Origin: CAYONZ01 sp964405465 | Lineage (GTDB): Bacteria; Bdellovibrionota; Bdellovibrionia; Bdellovibrionales; JAMPXM01 | Direction: 5' to 3' | NCBI GenBank assembly: GCA_964405465.1 | Contig: CAYONZ010000068.1 | Location: 1-16,745, forward strand | DNA: 16,745 bases | Part shown: piece by piece, positions 1-8,182 of the stretch | How the letters are laid out: each line of letters starts with the position of its first letter | Numbering within the stretch: position 1 is the first letter of the stretch | Position numbers and translations under genes: made by a program | Notes under the pieces: generated by a model | What the model was told of the DNA's origin: nothing | The model's input: only the letters and a program-made list of their open reading frames with translations | Database searches by the model: none

Positions 1-575
1 AAGTGGCACAGCTTTTTGGTGAAGCACCTTATGTGTGGAGCGACCTTGAGGCCACACTCGGTGAGCGTAAAATTGGAGAATATCAACATTTGGCGACTCG
101 AATGGAATTGGAACAGGCCAAGAAAATGGTTCAACCTGTAGCAGGCACCGAAGCTGTGCAAAAAGCTACAGCCGGTAGCAAAGCAAACGAAAAGAAATCG
201 GCAAAAAGTGTTGATGTTAAGGCTGCCACTCCAACTGACGGCACACCAGCTTTGATTGATTTTGAAGATTTCGCAAAAGTTGATTTACGTGTGGTGAAAA
301 TCATTGAGGCCGAAGAAATCAAAGAAGCCGATAAACTTTTACGTTTAAAAGTTGATTTGGGTGGTGAAACACGAACGATTATTGCGGGTATCAAGTCGGC
401 CTATTCGGCACAAGATCTTGTTGGCCGTTTGACTGTGGTCGTAGCGAATCTAAAACCTCGACAGATGAAATTTGGTGTTTCTGAAGGGATGGTCTTGGCC
501 GCAGGTCCAGGTGGTAAAGAGCTATTTATTTTGTCTCCAGATTCTGGAGCTCAGGCCGGACAAAAGGTGAAGTGA
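1..575 (+). CDS. metG: methionyl-tRNA synthetase, C-terminal part
   Basis: The reading frame is open at the left window edge (first full codon at 3), so only about the last 190 residues are present. The first ~40 residues match the end of the MetRS anticodon-binding helical region (a G-x-KIG segment followed by the stretch where the family has LF-x-RIE). An Ala/Lys-rich linker of about 40 residues follows. The last ~105 residues are the EMAP/Trbp111-type tRNA-binding OB-fold, beginning IDFEDFAKVDLRVVKI, with the family signature NLKPRQMKFGVSEGMVLAA. The enzyme charges initiator and elongator tRNA with methionine in the cytoplasm, and this appended domain promotes dimerisation and tRNA binding. 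The catalytic HIGH and KMSKS regions lie outside the window. The stop codon directly abuts the next gene's GTG, suggesting translational coupling. Confidence 0.93.
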   Translation, partial: VAQLFGEAPYVWSDLEATLGERKIGEYQHLATRMELEQAKKMVQPVAGTEAVQKATAGSKANEKKSAKSVDVKAATPTDGTPALIDFEDFAKVDLRVVKIIEAEEIKEADKLLRLKVDLGGETRTIIAGIKSAYSAQDLVGRLTVVVANLKPRQMKFGVSEGMVLAAGPGGKELFILSPDSGAQAGQKVK

Positions 576-1445
576 GTGAGCTCTCGATCGGCGGAGTCGT
601 TAGACAAGGGCTTGAATAGTAAAGAGCTGCATAAGCTGAATCTTGCTCTTGATCTGGCGCATGCGATCGAAAGAGAATGGCCGCGGCAAATGGCGAATTT
701 ACCTCTTTTGCTTCAACAGCTGCGCGAAGTTCTTGATCTATGGCTGCAAAGACTTTCACTGCCGTTGCAATATCAGCTTGGAGATAAGAGCAAGCTTGTC
801 GTGCCCACACAAGAACAGGAAGCTCTTTTCGCTCGATTGCAGCACTTTTCAGAAAAGATGTCGCTCGAGAGTTTTGTCGTGCAAATGGTGCCTTTTGAAA
901 GGTTGTCCAATCGTGGCTTGCGTGATGATGATTTTTTAGTTTCAGATACCGATCAAAAACCTGATGCGATTTTACCGCGTGGGCCTTTAATAGGTGTGGT
1001 TGATCAAATGCGGTCGGCGTTCAATGTGGGATCTTTGTTTCGTACGATGGATTGTGTGGGTGGCAGTGAGCTCTGGCTTGCTGGATACACACCGACTCCG
1101 CAGGATACAAAGATGCAAAAGACCACAATGGGTGCAGATCAATTTATAAAGTGGCGACATTTTCGCCAAACCACTGAAGTTTTTCTGCCTCTGACTGAGA
1201 TGGGTTTTCAAACAGTGGCTCTTGAGACCAGCGATCGCGCGGTCGATTTAAATAAATTTAGTTTTCCCAAAAAAACGGCGTTGATTGTAGGTAACGAACG
1301 TTTTGGTGTGGATCACCAGGTGCTCAGGCAGGTGGACCATGTGGTTCGGTTGCCACTTCATGGCGCAAAGAATTCTTTAAATGCGTCTATTGCCTTTGCG
1401 ATTGCAGCATTTGAATGGCGCAAGCAATGGGAGCAAAATGATTGA
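576..1445 (+). CDS. SpoU/TrmH-family RNA 2'-O-methyltransferase
   Basis: 289 residues. The C-terminal half (about 136-280) is a SPOUT methyltransferase domain with the three family motifs: motif 1 around N150-VGSLFRT, motif 2 IVGNERFGV at 237-245 and motif 3 LPLHGAKNSLNASIA at 259-273. Motifs 2 and 3 form the trefoil knot that binds S-adenosylmethionine. The N-terminal ~130 residues are helical and unlike the usual L30e-like domain, so the target (tRNA or rRNA 2'-O-ribose) cannot be named. The GTG start follows the metG stop with no spacing (TGAGTG), and AAGGTGA lies about 5 bases upstream as ribosome-binding site. The 3' end overlaps the next gene by 8 bases, so metG, this gene and trmO probably share a transcript. 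Family assignment is firm; substrate is unknown. Confidence 0.9.
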   Translation: MSSRSAESLDKGLNSKELHKLNLALDLAHAIEREWPRQMANLPLLLQQLREVLDLWLQRLSLPLQYQLGDKSKLVVPTQEQEALFARLQHFSEKMSLESFVVQMVPFERLSNRGLRDDDFLVSDTDQKPDAILPRGPLIGVVDQMRSAFNVGSLFRTMDCVGGSELWLAGYTPTPQDTKMQKTTMGADQFIKWRHFRQTTEVFLPLTEMGFQTVALETSDRAVDLNKFSFPKKTALIVGNERFGVDHQVLRQVDHVVRLPLHGAKNSLNASIAFAIAAFEWRKQWEQND

Positions 1446-2265
1446 TATGAAAAGCTCCAGCCGTACGGTGGTCCCAATAGGTCGTTTTTTTTGTGATAAA
1501 AAACAACCAGCGCAGGCGGCGAGACAGGGTGCTGTTGATTGCAATCAATCGCAGGGCTATGTTTTACTGGAATCACGGTATCGTGAAGCCCTGAGCGATC
1601 TCGATGGATTTGAAAGAATTTGGCTGCTCTATTTTTTTGATCATCAAAATTGGAAACCTAAAGTCCTAACTCCTCGAGGTGGCAAAATCAAACGTGGTCT
1701 CTTTGCAACTCGTTCCCCCTATCGACCTAGCTCTATCGGTTTGAGTTGTGTGCGTTTAGAAAAAATCGAGGGGCTTAAGGTTTGGGTTAGTGAGTTTGAT
1801 CTGCTCGACCAGACTTGTATTCTTGATATTAAACCTTATCTTCCGTATGCCGATGCTTTTGCTGAAGCGAAGACAGGATGGGTCGAGAGCGAAACAAGCG
1901 AGGCCTATCATTTAGAAATTACAACTCTAGCACAAGCGCAGCTGGATTTTCTATTGGTCCATGAGTTGGATTTGCTTTCTGTCTTGCATGCGCAATTGGT
2001 TTTTGAGCCCACCAATGAAGACAAAAAACGAGTGAGCCTGGTTGAAGCCAATCTGCAGGAGTGGGAATTCGCCTATCGCACATGGAGAGTTCGTTTTTAC
2101 TTGCTTGAAGATGCAAACAAGCGCTGTGTGCAGATTCAAAAAATCACAAGCGGATATTCTGTGCAGGAGTTGCAATCACCGATAAACGATGATCGCTACC
2201 ATGACAAAGAATTGCACATTAGCTTCGTCAAAAGATTTCAAGTTTCTAACGAATCTGATGGTTGA
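1438..2265 (+). CDS. trmO: tRNA (adenine(37)-N6)-methyltransferase TrmO/TsaA family
   Basis: 275 residues from ATG 1438. The N-terminal domain carries the TrmO/YaeB signatures: a DLDGFERIWLLYFFD segment, then KRGLFATRSPYRPSSIGLS, which binds S-adenosylmethionine, then DLLDQTCILDIKPYLPYADAF. E. coli TrmO N6-methylates t6A37 of tRNA-Thr(GGU) to m6t6A; the same reaction is inferred here. The C-terminal third resembles the small TrmO accessory domain, with a DDRYHDKELHISFVKRF tail comparable to the conserved ending of longer members. At 275 residues it is somewhat longer than the 235-residue E. coli protein. The start was chosen because GGGAG lies 4 bases upstream and the ATG overlaps the preceding stop by 8 bases. 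A second ATG at 1447 is possible. Confidence 0.88.
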   Translation: MIDMKSSSRTVVPIGRFFCDKKQPAQAARQGAVDCNQSQGYVLLESRYREALSDLDGFERIWLLYFFDHQNWKPKVLTPRGGKIKRGLFATRSPYRPSSIGLSCVRLEKIEGLKVWVSEFDLLDQTCILDIKPYLPYADAFAEAKTGWVESETSEAYHLEITTLAQAQLDFLLVHELDLLSVLHAQLVFEPTNEDKKRVSLVEANLQEWEFAYRTWRVRFYLLEDANKRCVQIQKITSGYSVQELQSPINDDRYHDKELHISFVKRFQVSNESDG

Positions 2266-2521
2266 AAACACGCGCAGGTCCTTTAGTTTTTCTGTTTGAA
2301 TATATTTTTTCTCACTAGTCCTATTAAGTTGAAATGGAAACGTTCGTCATGTGTAAGGTCTGCTTTACTTGGAATTTAGGAATGGATCTTGCTCGATCAG
2401 TTGCTGTTTGCAATCAACGAGGAAGTAAATCATTTGAGTAAACATCAAGTGTTTAAAAATTTGACAGGTGGCCAAGAAAAGTCGCAAGGCCCAAGAGATT
2501 CCTGGTCGGCGCCTGACTTTT

Positions 2522-2535
2522 GGAGGGTGACGTTG
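2522..2535 (+). promoter_or_regulatory. ribosome-binding site deciding a TTG start
   Basis: GGAGG at 2522-2526 is followed after 6 bases by TTG 2533. Starting here gives a protein that begins directly with a compact signal peptide. The frame stays open upstream to an alternative TTG at 2389 (AGGA 7 bases before it), which would add 48 residues before the hydrophobic segment and make an unusually long N-region. The inner start is therefore preferred. No convincing promoter or terminator was recognised in 2266-2521. Confidence 0.6.
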
Positions 2536-4008
2536 CGGTTTCAGCTCGGTGTGAGTCTTTGGCTTCCTATGGTTTTGTTGTTGATATTCTTACCGGGGAA
2601 GAGTCTAGCAATGGGGCATCGTTCTTCAGATTCTTCAAAATGTATCGATCTTGTCGGTGCAGACCTTAAAGACTCGGTAGCGGAAAATTCGGCGCAGGGT
2701 GCGGTTGAGCCAAGAGAGTCCATGGATCATGCAGTTGCTCGTAGCGAAAAACCGGATTGGGAAAAAGAATTGGCGGGTGCTGTTGATGGCTCGTGGCGAC
2801 CAGCTCAAGGCTCTGGGGCTGGAGTTCTGTTTGAGGCGCTGCGTGCGAATGCACCACATATGATCAAGTGGCTAGAGCGGAATGAAAAATCCAAACCGGT
2901 GATCACGAAATTACTTGGGGCCAATGCGAAGGGTACAGCCGTTGGCGATTTTCATATTTTGAATATTGGTTTTGTTGAACTTATCGATCATTTGCGAAAA
3001 ATTGGTGGAATCGACACAGATGACGGTGGCGTGGGGATGAATCTTTTTGTCGATTTATTTCGCGGACTGGTGGGATTAGAAGTGTCTCAAGTCGGAGCCA
3101 CAGCACAAGAAGGATTTGTAAGCTATTTGCAGGGATTTAATCGCGAAACGCAAAAAATTTACGGGGCAGCTTCAGAGAAGAATTCGCTGGCGTCAGCAGA
3201 AAATGCAGAGAAAGATATTGAAAACGAGGCGGAAAAGAAATCAGAAAAAGTGGACAGAAAAAAACAGTCCAATAAGCCGAAATTTATCATTGATCTTGAG
3301 CGCCTTGGCGCAAAGGAGTTTGATGAGCTTCAGGAGCAATGGCTAAAGAAAATCGTTAAAGATGGAGCCTTTAACGAAAAGGCGAAAGTCTCGAAGATCC
3401 ACGATGCACCTAAACGGGTGCATGAGCTTTTTGATCTTGTACGAGACGATCTGCAAGCCGCATTGGATGGTAAAAAAATATTAGATCATGGCTATCGTTC
3501 CAAGACGACAGGTGGTAGTCAGGGCTTGCCGCGTTTTTGGTATCTTGTTGAAAACCCAGACTCTAAGAGTGGCCTTGAGGTCATTGAATTTAAATTTCAA
3601 GGCCGACCTGCATCAGATCTTTGGGTGAAGCAGCCGCGGCAAACCGAGCGTGTCGCGGCCATTGATCGGGCTTATCGCCCAAGTGAAATGGTCTATGGCA
3701 CTTATCGAGTTGTGGAAACCCATGGCGTCAGTTTTTTACAAAGGACTCGCTATCGAAATTTCTTAGAATTTGATTTTGAAGGAATTCATGAGCCTGGCCA
3801 AGAAGAGGAATTAGAGAAGGCTCGACAGTATTACTTGTACATTATGGAATGGCTGGGCGCTCGTCATCGCTCGCAGCTGCCTCTGGCTTTGACAAACTCC
3901 TTAGCTGATTCCAAGGTTGTTGGTGAGTTGTTTTCTTTGGTCGAAGAGTATATCGAAGACATGAAAAAGAACCAGAGCGAAGCGCAAATAATTGAGACAA
4001 AAAAATAG
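2533..4008 (+). CDS. exported DUF2252-like protein (kinase-like fold)
   Basis: 491 residues from TTG 2533. Residues 1-26 form a signal peptide (hydrophobic LWLPMVLLLIFLP, likely cleavage after KSLA). The body resembles DUF2252. GDFHILNIG at 138-146 matches the family's GD-x-H-x-x-NxG motif. An Asp-rich DTDD at 161-164 and a VDLFRGLVGL segment correspond to the family's 'DLD...DLIRLA' region. A later GGSQGLPRFWYLVE...EFKFQGRPAS stretch parallels the nucleotide-loop and Lys-bearing strands, followed by the RV...YG-TYRVV region. A charged Lys/Glu-rich insert of about 35 residues (near 214-247) splits the domain. DUF2252 proteins have a protein-kinase-like fold but no settled function. Members I know of are mostly cytoplasmic, so export is unusual. 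It is convergent with the next gene. Confidence 0.62.
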   Translation: MRFQLGVSLWLPMVLLLIFLPGKSLAMGHRSSDSSKCIDLVGADLKDSVAENSAQGAVEPRESMDHAVARSEKPDWEKELAGAVDGSWRPAQGSGAGVLFEALRANAPHMIKWLERNEKSKPVITKLLGANAKGTAVGDFHILNIGFVELIDHLRKIGGIDTDDGGVGMNLFVDLFRGLVGLEVSQVGATAQEGFVSYLQGFNRETQKIYGAASEKNSLASAENAEKDIENEAEKKSEKVDRKKQSNKPKFIIDLERLGAKEFDELQEQWLKKIVKDGAFNEKAKVSKIHDAPKRVHELFDLVRDDLQAALDGKKILDHGYRSKTTGGSQGLPRFWYLVENPDSKSGLEVIEFKFQGRPASDLWVKQPRQTERVAAIDRAYRPSEMVYGTYRVVETHGVSFLQRTRYRNFLEFDFEGIHEPGQEEELEKARQYYLYIMEWLGARHRSQLPLALTNSLADSKVVGELFSLVEEYIEDMKKNQSEAQIIETKK

Positions 4009-4064
4009 TCTAAAATTGCAGCGTGGCTTTGAAAACAAAATCAGTCAAAAAAAATCTGCGAAAA

Positions 4065-4925
4065 CTAAAGCTTTATCTGAGTGATTCGGGCAAGCAGCGA
4101 AACATATTTTTCTGGAAAAAGACGTTGCATGAAATCCAGAATCTTGGCGTCTTTGCCTACAAGAATTCGCATTTTGTTTTTCTTTAAACCGTTGAGTATT
4201 TCTTGTGCGGCTTGGTCGGCAGTGGTTCGTGCGATCTTGGAGAACTGTTTTGCGAGTTGGCTTTTGGCATTCTCGGTCTTGGTATTTGGGCCGATCGTTT
4301 GAGCCACCCGTGCATTCTCGACTATTTGGGTGCGAACCCCTCCGGGGTGGACCGTGACCAGTCTCACTTTTGTATCAAAAAGATCTAGGCGCAATGCTTC
4401 GGTGAAACCGCGCACGGCAAATTTAGAGGCGCAGTAGGCCGCATTTTTTGGCCATCCTAAAAGACCAAATAAGCTTGAAATATTGATGATCGTGCCTGAA
4501 TCTTCTTTGATCATCTCGGGCAAAAATGCTTGTGTCCCATAAACAATTCCCCAAAAATTAATTCGCATGATCCATTCCAGATCTTCTGTCTCAAGTAACG
4601 GCGCTGGCTGAACAAGTGACACCCCTGCATTGTTGAAAACGAAATCGACCTTGGCGAAAACATGCAACACAGATTCTTTGAAACTAAGAAAAGCTTTTTC
4701 GTCACCGACGTCGAAAGCTTGAGTGTGAATTTGAATTTCTGCCGCGTTTGATTTTTGGCTTTGACGAATGAGTGTAGCTGTTTCGTCAAGCGATAGCTGA
4801 TTGATGTCGCTCAAAGCGAGATGACAACCTTGCTTAGCTAGGGCGAGCGCCAGGGCGCGGCCTATTCCAGATCCAGCTCCGGTGATGACTGCGACTTTTT
4901 GTTTGAAGGTCATGATTTGTCCCAT
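4065..4925 (-). CDS. short-chain dehydrogenase/reductase (SDR), NAD(P)-dependent
   Basis: 286 residues, a classical SDR with a single Rossmann domain. The cofactor motif TGAGSGIG is at 15-22. Asp40 ends the second strand, which usually favours NAD(H). NNAG is at 98-101, the catalytic Asn is near 123, Ser150/151 lies in NISS, and the catalytic pair is Y164-x3-K168. PGG follows in VHPGGVRT. The last ~80 residues, with a KKNKMRILVGKDAKILDFMQRLFP segment, resemble SDRs annotated as acetoin- or lipid-type reductases, but the substrate cannot be read from sequence. The start ATG at 4925 has AGGA 6 bases upstream; a second in-frame ATG four codons later also has a plausible site. It lies 115 bases downstream of ldhA on the same strand and is probably a separate unit. 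Confidence 0.9.
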   Translation of the reverse strand: MGQIMTFKQKVAVITGAGSGIGRALALALAKQGCHLALSDINQLSLDETATLIRQSQKSNAAEIQIHTQAFDVGDEKAFLSFKESVLHVFAKVDFVFNNAGVSLVQPAPLLETEDLEWIMRINFWGIVYGTQAFLPEMIKEDSGTIINISSLFGLLGWPKNAAYCASKFAVRGFTEALRLDLFDTKVRLVTVHPGGVRTQIVENARVAQTIGPNTKTENAKSQLAKQFSKIARTTADQAAQEILNGLKKNKMRILVGKDAKILDFMQRLFPEKYVSLLARITQIKL

Positions 4926-5040
4926 GATTCGTCCTGAGTTAGAGCAAAGAGTTATGATTAAATATTTAAAGCAATTCTATTTTAAGGAAGAACGATTTGA
5001 AAATCCAGAAGCTTTACACTTCGCACTTTGGCCTTGAACA

Positions 5041-6051
5041 TTAAGCTGGAGATAGAACCTCGTTTTTAAGTGGCTTGTTGTTTTCGAAATCTGTGATATT
5101 TTGCAAGGTGGTCTCTGCAATATTGTGAAGTGCCTCTCTGGTCAAAAATCCCTGATGCGAAGTGATCAAAACATTTGGAAAAGTCAAAAGTCGAGCAAGG
5201 ACATCGTCTTGAATGATCCGGCCAGAGAAGTCTTCAAAAAAATAAGTTTCTTCTTCTTCGTAAACATCAAGTGCAGCAGCTGAGACTTGCTCCGTTTTAA
5301 GTGCCTCAATGAGAGCTTGTGAATCAATGAGACCTCCTCTTCCGGTGTTGACAATAACGACTCCCTTTTTAGTTTGGGCAAACGTGGCTTTATTCAACAG
5401 GTGCTTGGTCTCAGAGTTCAAAGGAACATGCAGCGATATGATATCGCTTTCTTGGAGCAGTTTGTACAAATCGACAAATCGGTATTTTTTGTTTAGTTCA
5501 GCAGCAGAAGAATTGCGCAGCTTTTCGATATTTGGATCGTAAGCTAAAATTTCACAACCCATAGCATGAAGAATCTGGGCAAAAATTTGTCCAATTTTTC
5601 CCATGCCGATGATGCCCACCTTTTTTTGGTAAAGGTCAAAGCCAACTAAACCATCAAGTGAAAAGTTGAGTTCCTTAACCCGATTATAGGCACGGTGAGT
5701 TTTTCTGTTGAGCGTGAGAAGCAAAGCCAGTGCGTGTTCGGCAACCGCATGGGGTGAATAAGATGGAACGCGCACAACTTTGATATTGAATTGCTTTGCG
5801 GCCTCCAGATCGACGTTATTAAACCCAGCACATCTTAACGCCACTAGTTTCACATGGTTGTTTGCCAGAATCTGAAGTGTTTTTCGGTCTAGGTGATCAT
5901 TGACAAAGACACACACACCGTCATAGCCGAGAGTAAGTTTGGCAGTTTCAAAATTTAAATGTGTCTCAAGAAAATCAATTTGCTGAGATGAATTTAGTTT
6001 TGAAAATGACTGCCGATCAAAATTATGGGTATCGAAAAATAGAATTTTCAA
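5041..6051 (-). CDS. ldhA: D-lactate dehydrogenase, LdhA type (D-2-hydroxyacid dehydrogenase family)
   Basis: 336 residues, close to the 329 of E. coli LdhA and similar along its length: VKLVALRCAGFNNVDL at 67-82, VAEHALALLLTLNR at 103-116, and the NAD-binding GMGKIG at 149-154. The catalytic set is Arg238 (in VNTGRGGLID), a Glu in the DVYEEEE stretch near 262-268, and His299 (in ITSHQGFLT). The enzyme reduces pyruvate to D-lactate with NADH, regenerating NAD+ in the cytoplasm. The start codon is TTG, supported by AGGAG 5 bases upstream, and no better start exists. It begins 12 bases after the desaturase stop, so it is very likely the third gene of the terC-desaturase-ldhA operon, an unusual setting for a fermentative enzyme. 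Confidence 0.9.
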   Translation of the reverse strand: MKILFFDTHNFDRQSFSKLNSSQQIDFLETHLNFETAKLTLGYDGVCVFVNDHLDRKTLQILANNHVKLVALRCAGFNNVDLEAAKQFNIKVVRVPSYSPHAVAEHALALLLTLNRKTHRAYNRVKELNFSLDGLVGFDLYQKKVGIIGMGKIGQIFAQILHAMGCEILAYDPNIEKLRNSSAAELNKKYRFVDLYKLLQESDIISLHVPLNSETKHLLNKATFAQTKKGVVIVNTGRGGLIDSQALIEALKTEQVSAAALDVYEEEETYFFEDFSGRIIQDDVLARLLTFPNVLITSHQGFLTREALHNIAETTLQNITDFENNKPLKNEVLSPA

Positions 6052-6063
6052 GTGAACTCCTTG

Positions 6064-7113
6064 CTAATCTGCTTCCTTATTTTGATTCCATTTGATGGGA
6101 GCAAATTCATTAAAAGCCGTACGCCAGTCTTGCGTCGATGTTTTTTGTCTAGTGCCCCACTCGGATGCTTTTAATTTGCGCGAAAAACTTGGCAAATGAT
6201 GATGAGGTACAGAAGGTGCAAGGTGGTGTTCGAAATGATAATTCAAGTGCAATGGAAAAAGATGGCGTAAGAGGAGATTTTTCCCAATTGGAATGGTTCG
6301 AGAATACTCGGGTGTTTTTTTGTTACGAGAGTGCGGCGCATGTTGAAACGCGTTTTGCAGCCAGATCACTGGAAAGGTAAAAAAAAGCAGGGGAATAAGC
6401 CAATAAAGAAAGAGTTGCGACCATAGAGAATACCAAGAAGTAAGACCCAAAATCAAAAAAAACCATGAGCAATAAATCCACCGACGTTGGACCGTTGTTC
6501 CACTTGTGCCTTCTGAGACGGGGACTTGTTTGATTGGAATCTGGAGATAGTTGAGTGCGAGATGATTCAAAATAAAAGGAATCTCAGTGAATGAGGTGAG
6601 AAACCTAGATGCATAGGTGAGCGACAGGCATCTAAATAAAAATAGTTTAATGAACTCTTTTCGTCTAAGTGGGTATTCCTGATAGGACGGGAGGTCAGGG
6701 TCGTACTCCGTGGCGAGACTTCGATGATGCCAAAGATGACTTTCGCGAAAACGAGAGTAGGAGCTAAAGAGAAAATGATGGCAAAGAAATGTACCGAGCC
6801 ACTCATTGAGGCGGCGACTTTCGAGTAGAGAATTGTGAATACACTCATGACCTAAAAATGCCAGGCGAAGTTGAGCGTTTGAGATGAGAATCCAAACTCC
6901 AACCCAAAAAATGGGAATAAAAAACACGAGCTGGTTTTTCCAGCTTAGGAGGCTCAAATCTAGGCTCCAAAGTTGATTTCCAAAAAAGACCGCCAATGCC
7001 CAAGTTGCAAAGGCCAATGCAAAATTGAACACCACTTGCCTTGGGCTTTTACTTTGAAACTCTTGCAGGTCCTCTTGGGTGAGTGGCTTTGGTGAGTGCA
7101 TCGCAAGACCCAT
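6064..7113 (-). CDS. membrane fatty acid desaturase family protein (three His boxes)
   Basis: 349 residues with 4-6 predicted membrane segments and the three histidine clusters of the integral-membrane desaturase/hydroxylase family: HECIH at 89-93, HLWHH at 126-130 and HFEHH at 293-297. Two accessory motifs also fit, NAFQHAPHS near 254-262 and the LAPSVPHHHLP tail after box 3. These His residues bind a di-iron centre that uses O2 to desaturate or hydroxylate lipid acyl chains or carotenoids; the exact substrate is not readable. The ATG at 7113 is one base after the terC stop (TAA-T-ATG), implying translational coupling, because no strong ribosome-binding site is visible. The frame stays open into terC as far as 7284, but that extension overlaps terC and does not look like desaturase sequence. 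A second ATG lies at codon 5. Confidence 0.88.
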   Translation of the reverse strand: MGLAMHSPKPLTQEDLQEFQSKSPRQVVFNFALAFATWALAVFFGNQLWSLDLSLLSWKNQLVFFIPIFWVGVWILISNAQLRLAFLGHECIHNSLLESRRLNEWLGTFLCHHFLFSSYSRFRESHLWHHRSLATEYDPDLPSYQEYPLRRKEFIKLFLFRCLSLTYASRFLTSFTEIPFILNHLALNYLQIPIKQVPVSEGTSGTTVQRRWIYCSWFFLILGLTSWYSLWSQLFLYWLIPLLFFTFPVIWLQNAFQHAPHSRNKKTPEYSRTIPIGKNLLLRHLFPLHLNYHFEHHLAPSVPHHHLPSFSRKLKASEWGTRQKTSTQDWRTAFNEFAPIKWNQNKEAD

Positions 7114-7114
7114 A

Positions 7115-8176
7115 TTAAGATTTTGTTTTCTCAATGGACTTCTGTTCTTGAATGCTCGAATAAAAAGAAACCGCGATAAACAGGGCACCGACAATTGCGG
7201 TGATGTATTCTGGGATATCTGTGAGGGTGTTGGCGAGCATGAGCATCGCAAGCGAGGCAACGGCATAAAAAGCGCCGTGTTCAAGGTATTTGAACGTGTC
7301 GAGTGTTCCTTTGTCGACCATTAAGATGGTGAGACTCCGCACAAACATGGCCCCTACGCCAAGACCGATCGCAATGAGAAAAAGATTATTAGAAATCGCG
7401 AAGGCTCCAACAACTCCATCGAAACTAAATGAAGAATCAAGGACCTCCAGGTAAATAAACGAGGCCAGACCTTGGCGAGCGAGGTCTGCAGCTGTCGAAG
7501 CCGATTTTTGTGCTCCCCATTTTGAAGATTGTAAAATGGTCCCTACTGCTTCAACTGCAATAAAGGTTAAAACCCCGGCGAGACCGGCATAGACAAAGCT
7601 TAGTGCATTTTCGGGAGGTTGAAACTTCGCAAAAATCATAATTGTGAGCAAGGTGATGGCGATTTCGATAGCTTCAATATGCCCCATGAGTCCGAGTGGT
7701 TTTTCGATAGGTTTGATCCAGTGTTCGTTTTTTTCGTGGTCGATAAAGTATTCGAGTGCCACCAACAAAAGAAAACTGCCGCCAAAGGCTGCGACTTCAT
7801 GGTGAATGCTCAACATCATCTCGGAATACTTGACGGGTTCAAAAGCGGCCAAGCGAAGGGCCTCGATTGGCCCTATATGAGCCAGCACGGCCACGATGAT
7901 GAGCGGAAAAAGCAGGCGCATGCCAAAAACAGCGATGGCCATTCCCCAGGTTAAGAAACGATGTTGCCAAATTGGCGGCATGGTCTTGAGGACGGTTGCA
8001 TTGACGATGGCGTTGTCGAAAGAGATAGAAATTTCAAGTAAACTTAGTACGCCAATGAGAAAAGCTCCTTCAAGAGCTGCAATCCAGGTTGGCGTCTTTA
8101 AGAAAGCAAGGCCTGCACCAAGAAAAACGCCTAAGATGAGAGACATCAGTGAGCCGCTAAAGTATTTTCGCATCAT
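7115..8176 (-). CDS. TerC-related DUF475 integral membrane protein
   Basis: 353 residues from ATG 8176, with about eight or nine predicted membrane helices. Two related acidic motifs mark the TerC/DUF475 superfamily: SISFDNAIVNA (D54, N55) near the N-terminus and LDSSFSFDGVVGAFAIS (D247, D253) in the second half. TerC-type proteins are implicated in metal efflux (Mn2+ for several members) and metal insertion into exported proteins; for DUF475 itself the substrate is unproven. An AUG-AUG pair starts the gene, and no Shine-Dalgarno sequence precedes it. Instead a near-consensus promoter sits 6 bases upstream, pointing to a leaderless mRNA. The open frame extends upstream to 8257, but that stretch contains the promoter and does not look coding. 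It is the first gene of an operon with the desaturase and ldhA. Confidence 0.88.
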   Translation of the reverse strand: MMRKYFSGSLMSLILGVFLGAGLAFLKTPTWIAALEGAFLIGVLSLLEISISFDNAIVNATVLKTMPPIWQHRFLTWGMAIAVFGMRLLFPLIIVAVLAHIGPIEALRLAAFEPVKYSEMMLSIHHEVAAFGGSFLLLVALEYFIDHEKNEHWIKPIEKPLGLMGHIEAIEIAITLLTIMIFAKFQPPENALSFVYAGLAGVLTFIAVEAVGTILQSSKWGAQKSASTAADLARQGLASFIYLEVLDSSFSFDGVVGAFAISNNLFLIAIGLGVGAMFVRSLTILMVDKGTLDTFKYLEHGAFYAVASLAMLMLANTLTDIPEYITAIVGALFIAVSFYSSIQEQKSIEKTKS

Positions 8177-8182
8177 TTGGTC

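Noticed and set aside
2382..2441. 19-residue possible leader peptide before the DUF2252-like gene
   Set aside because: AGGA nearly touches its ATG, leaving no usable spacing; no features of an attenuator were seen.
4009..4064. Bidirectional terminator between the DUF2252-like and SDR genes
   Set aside because: A run of eight T is present on the minus strand, but no convincing stem precedes it.
7114..7284. Upstream extension of the desaturase frame into terC
   Set aside because: It overlaps 170 bases of the well-supported terC coding sequence and the residues do not resemble desaturase sequence; ATG 7113 right after the terC stop fits coupling.
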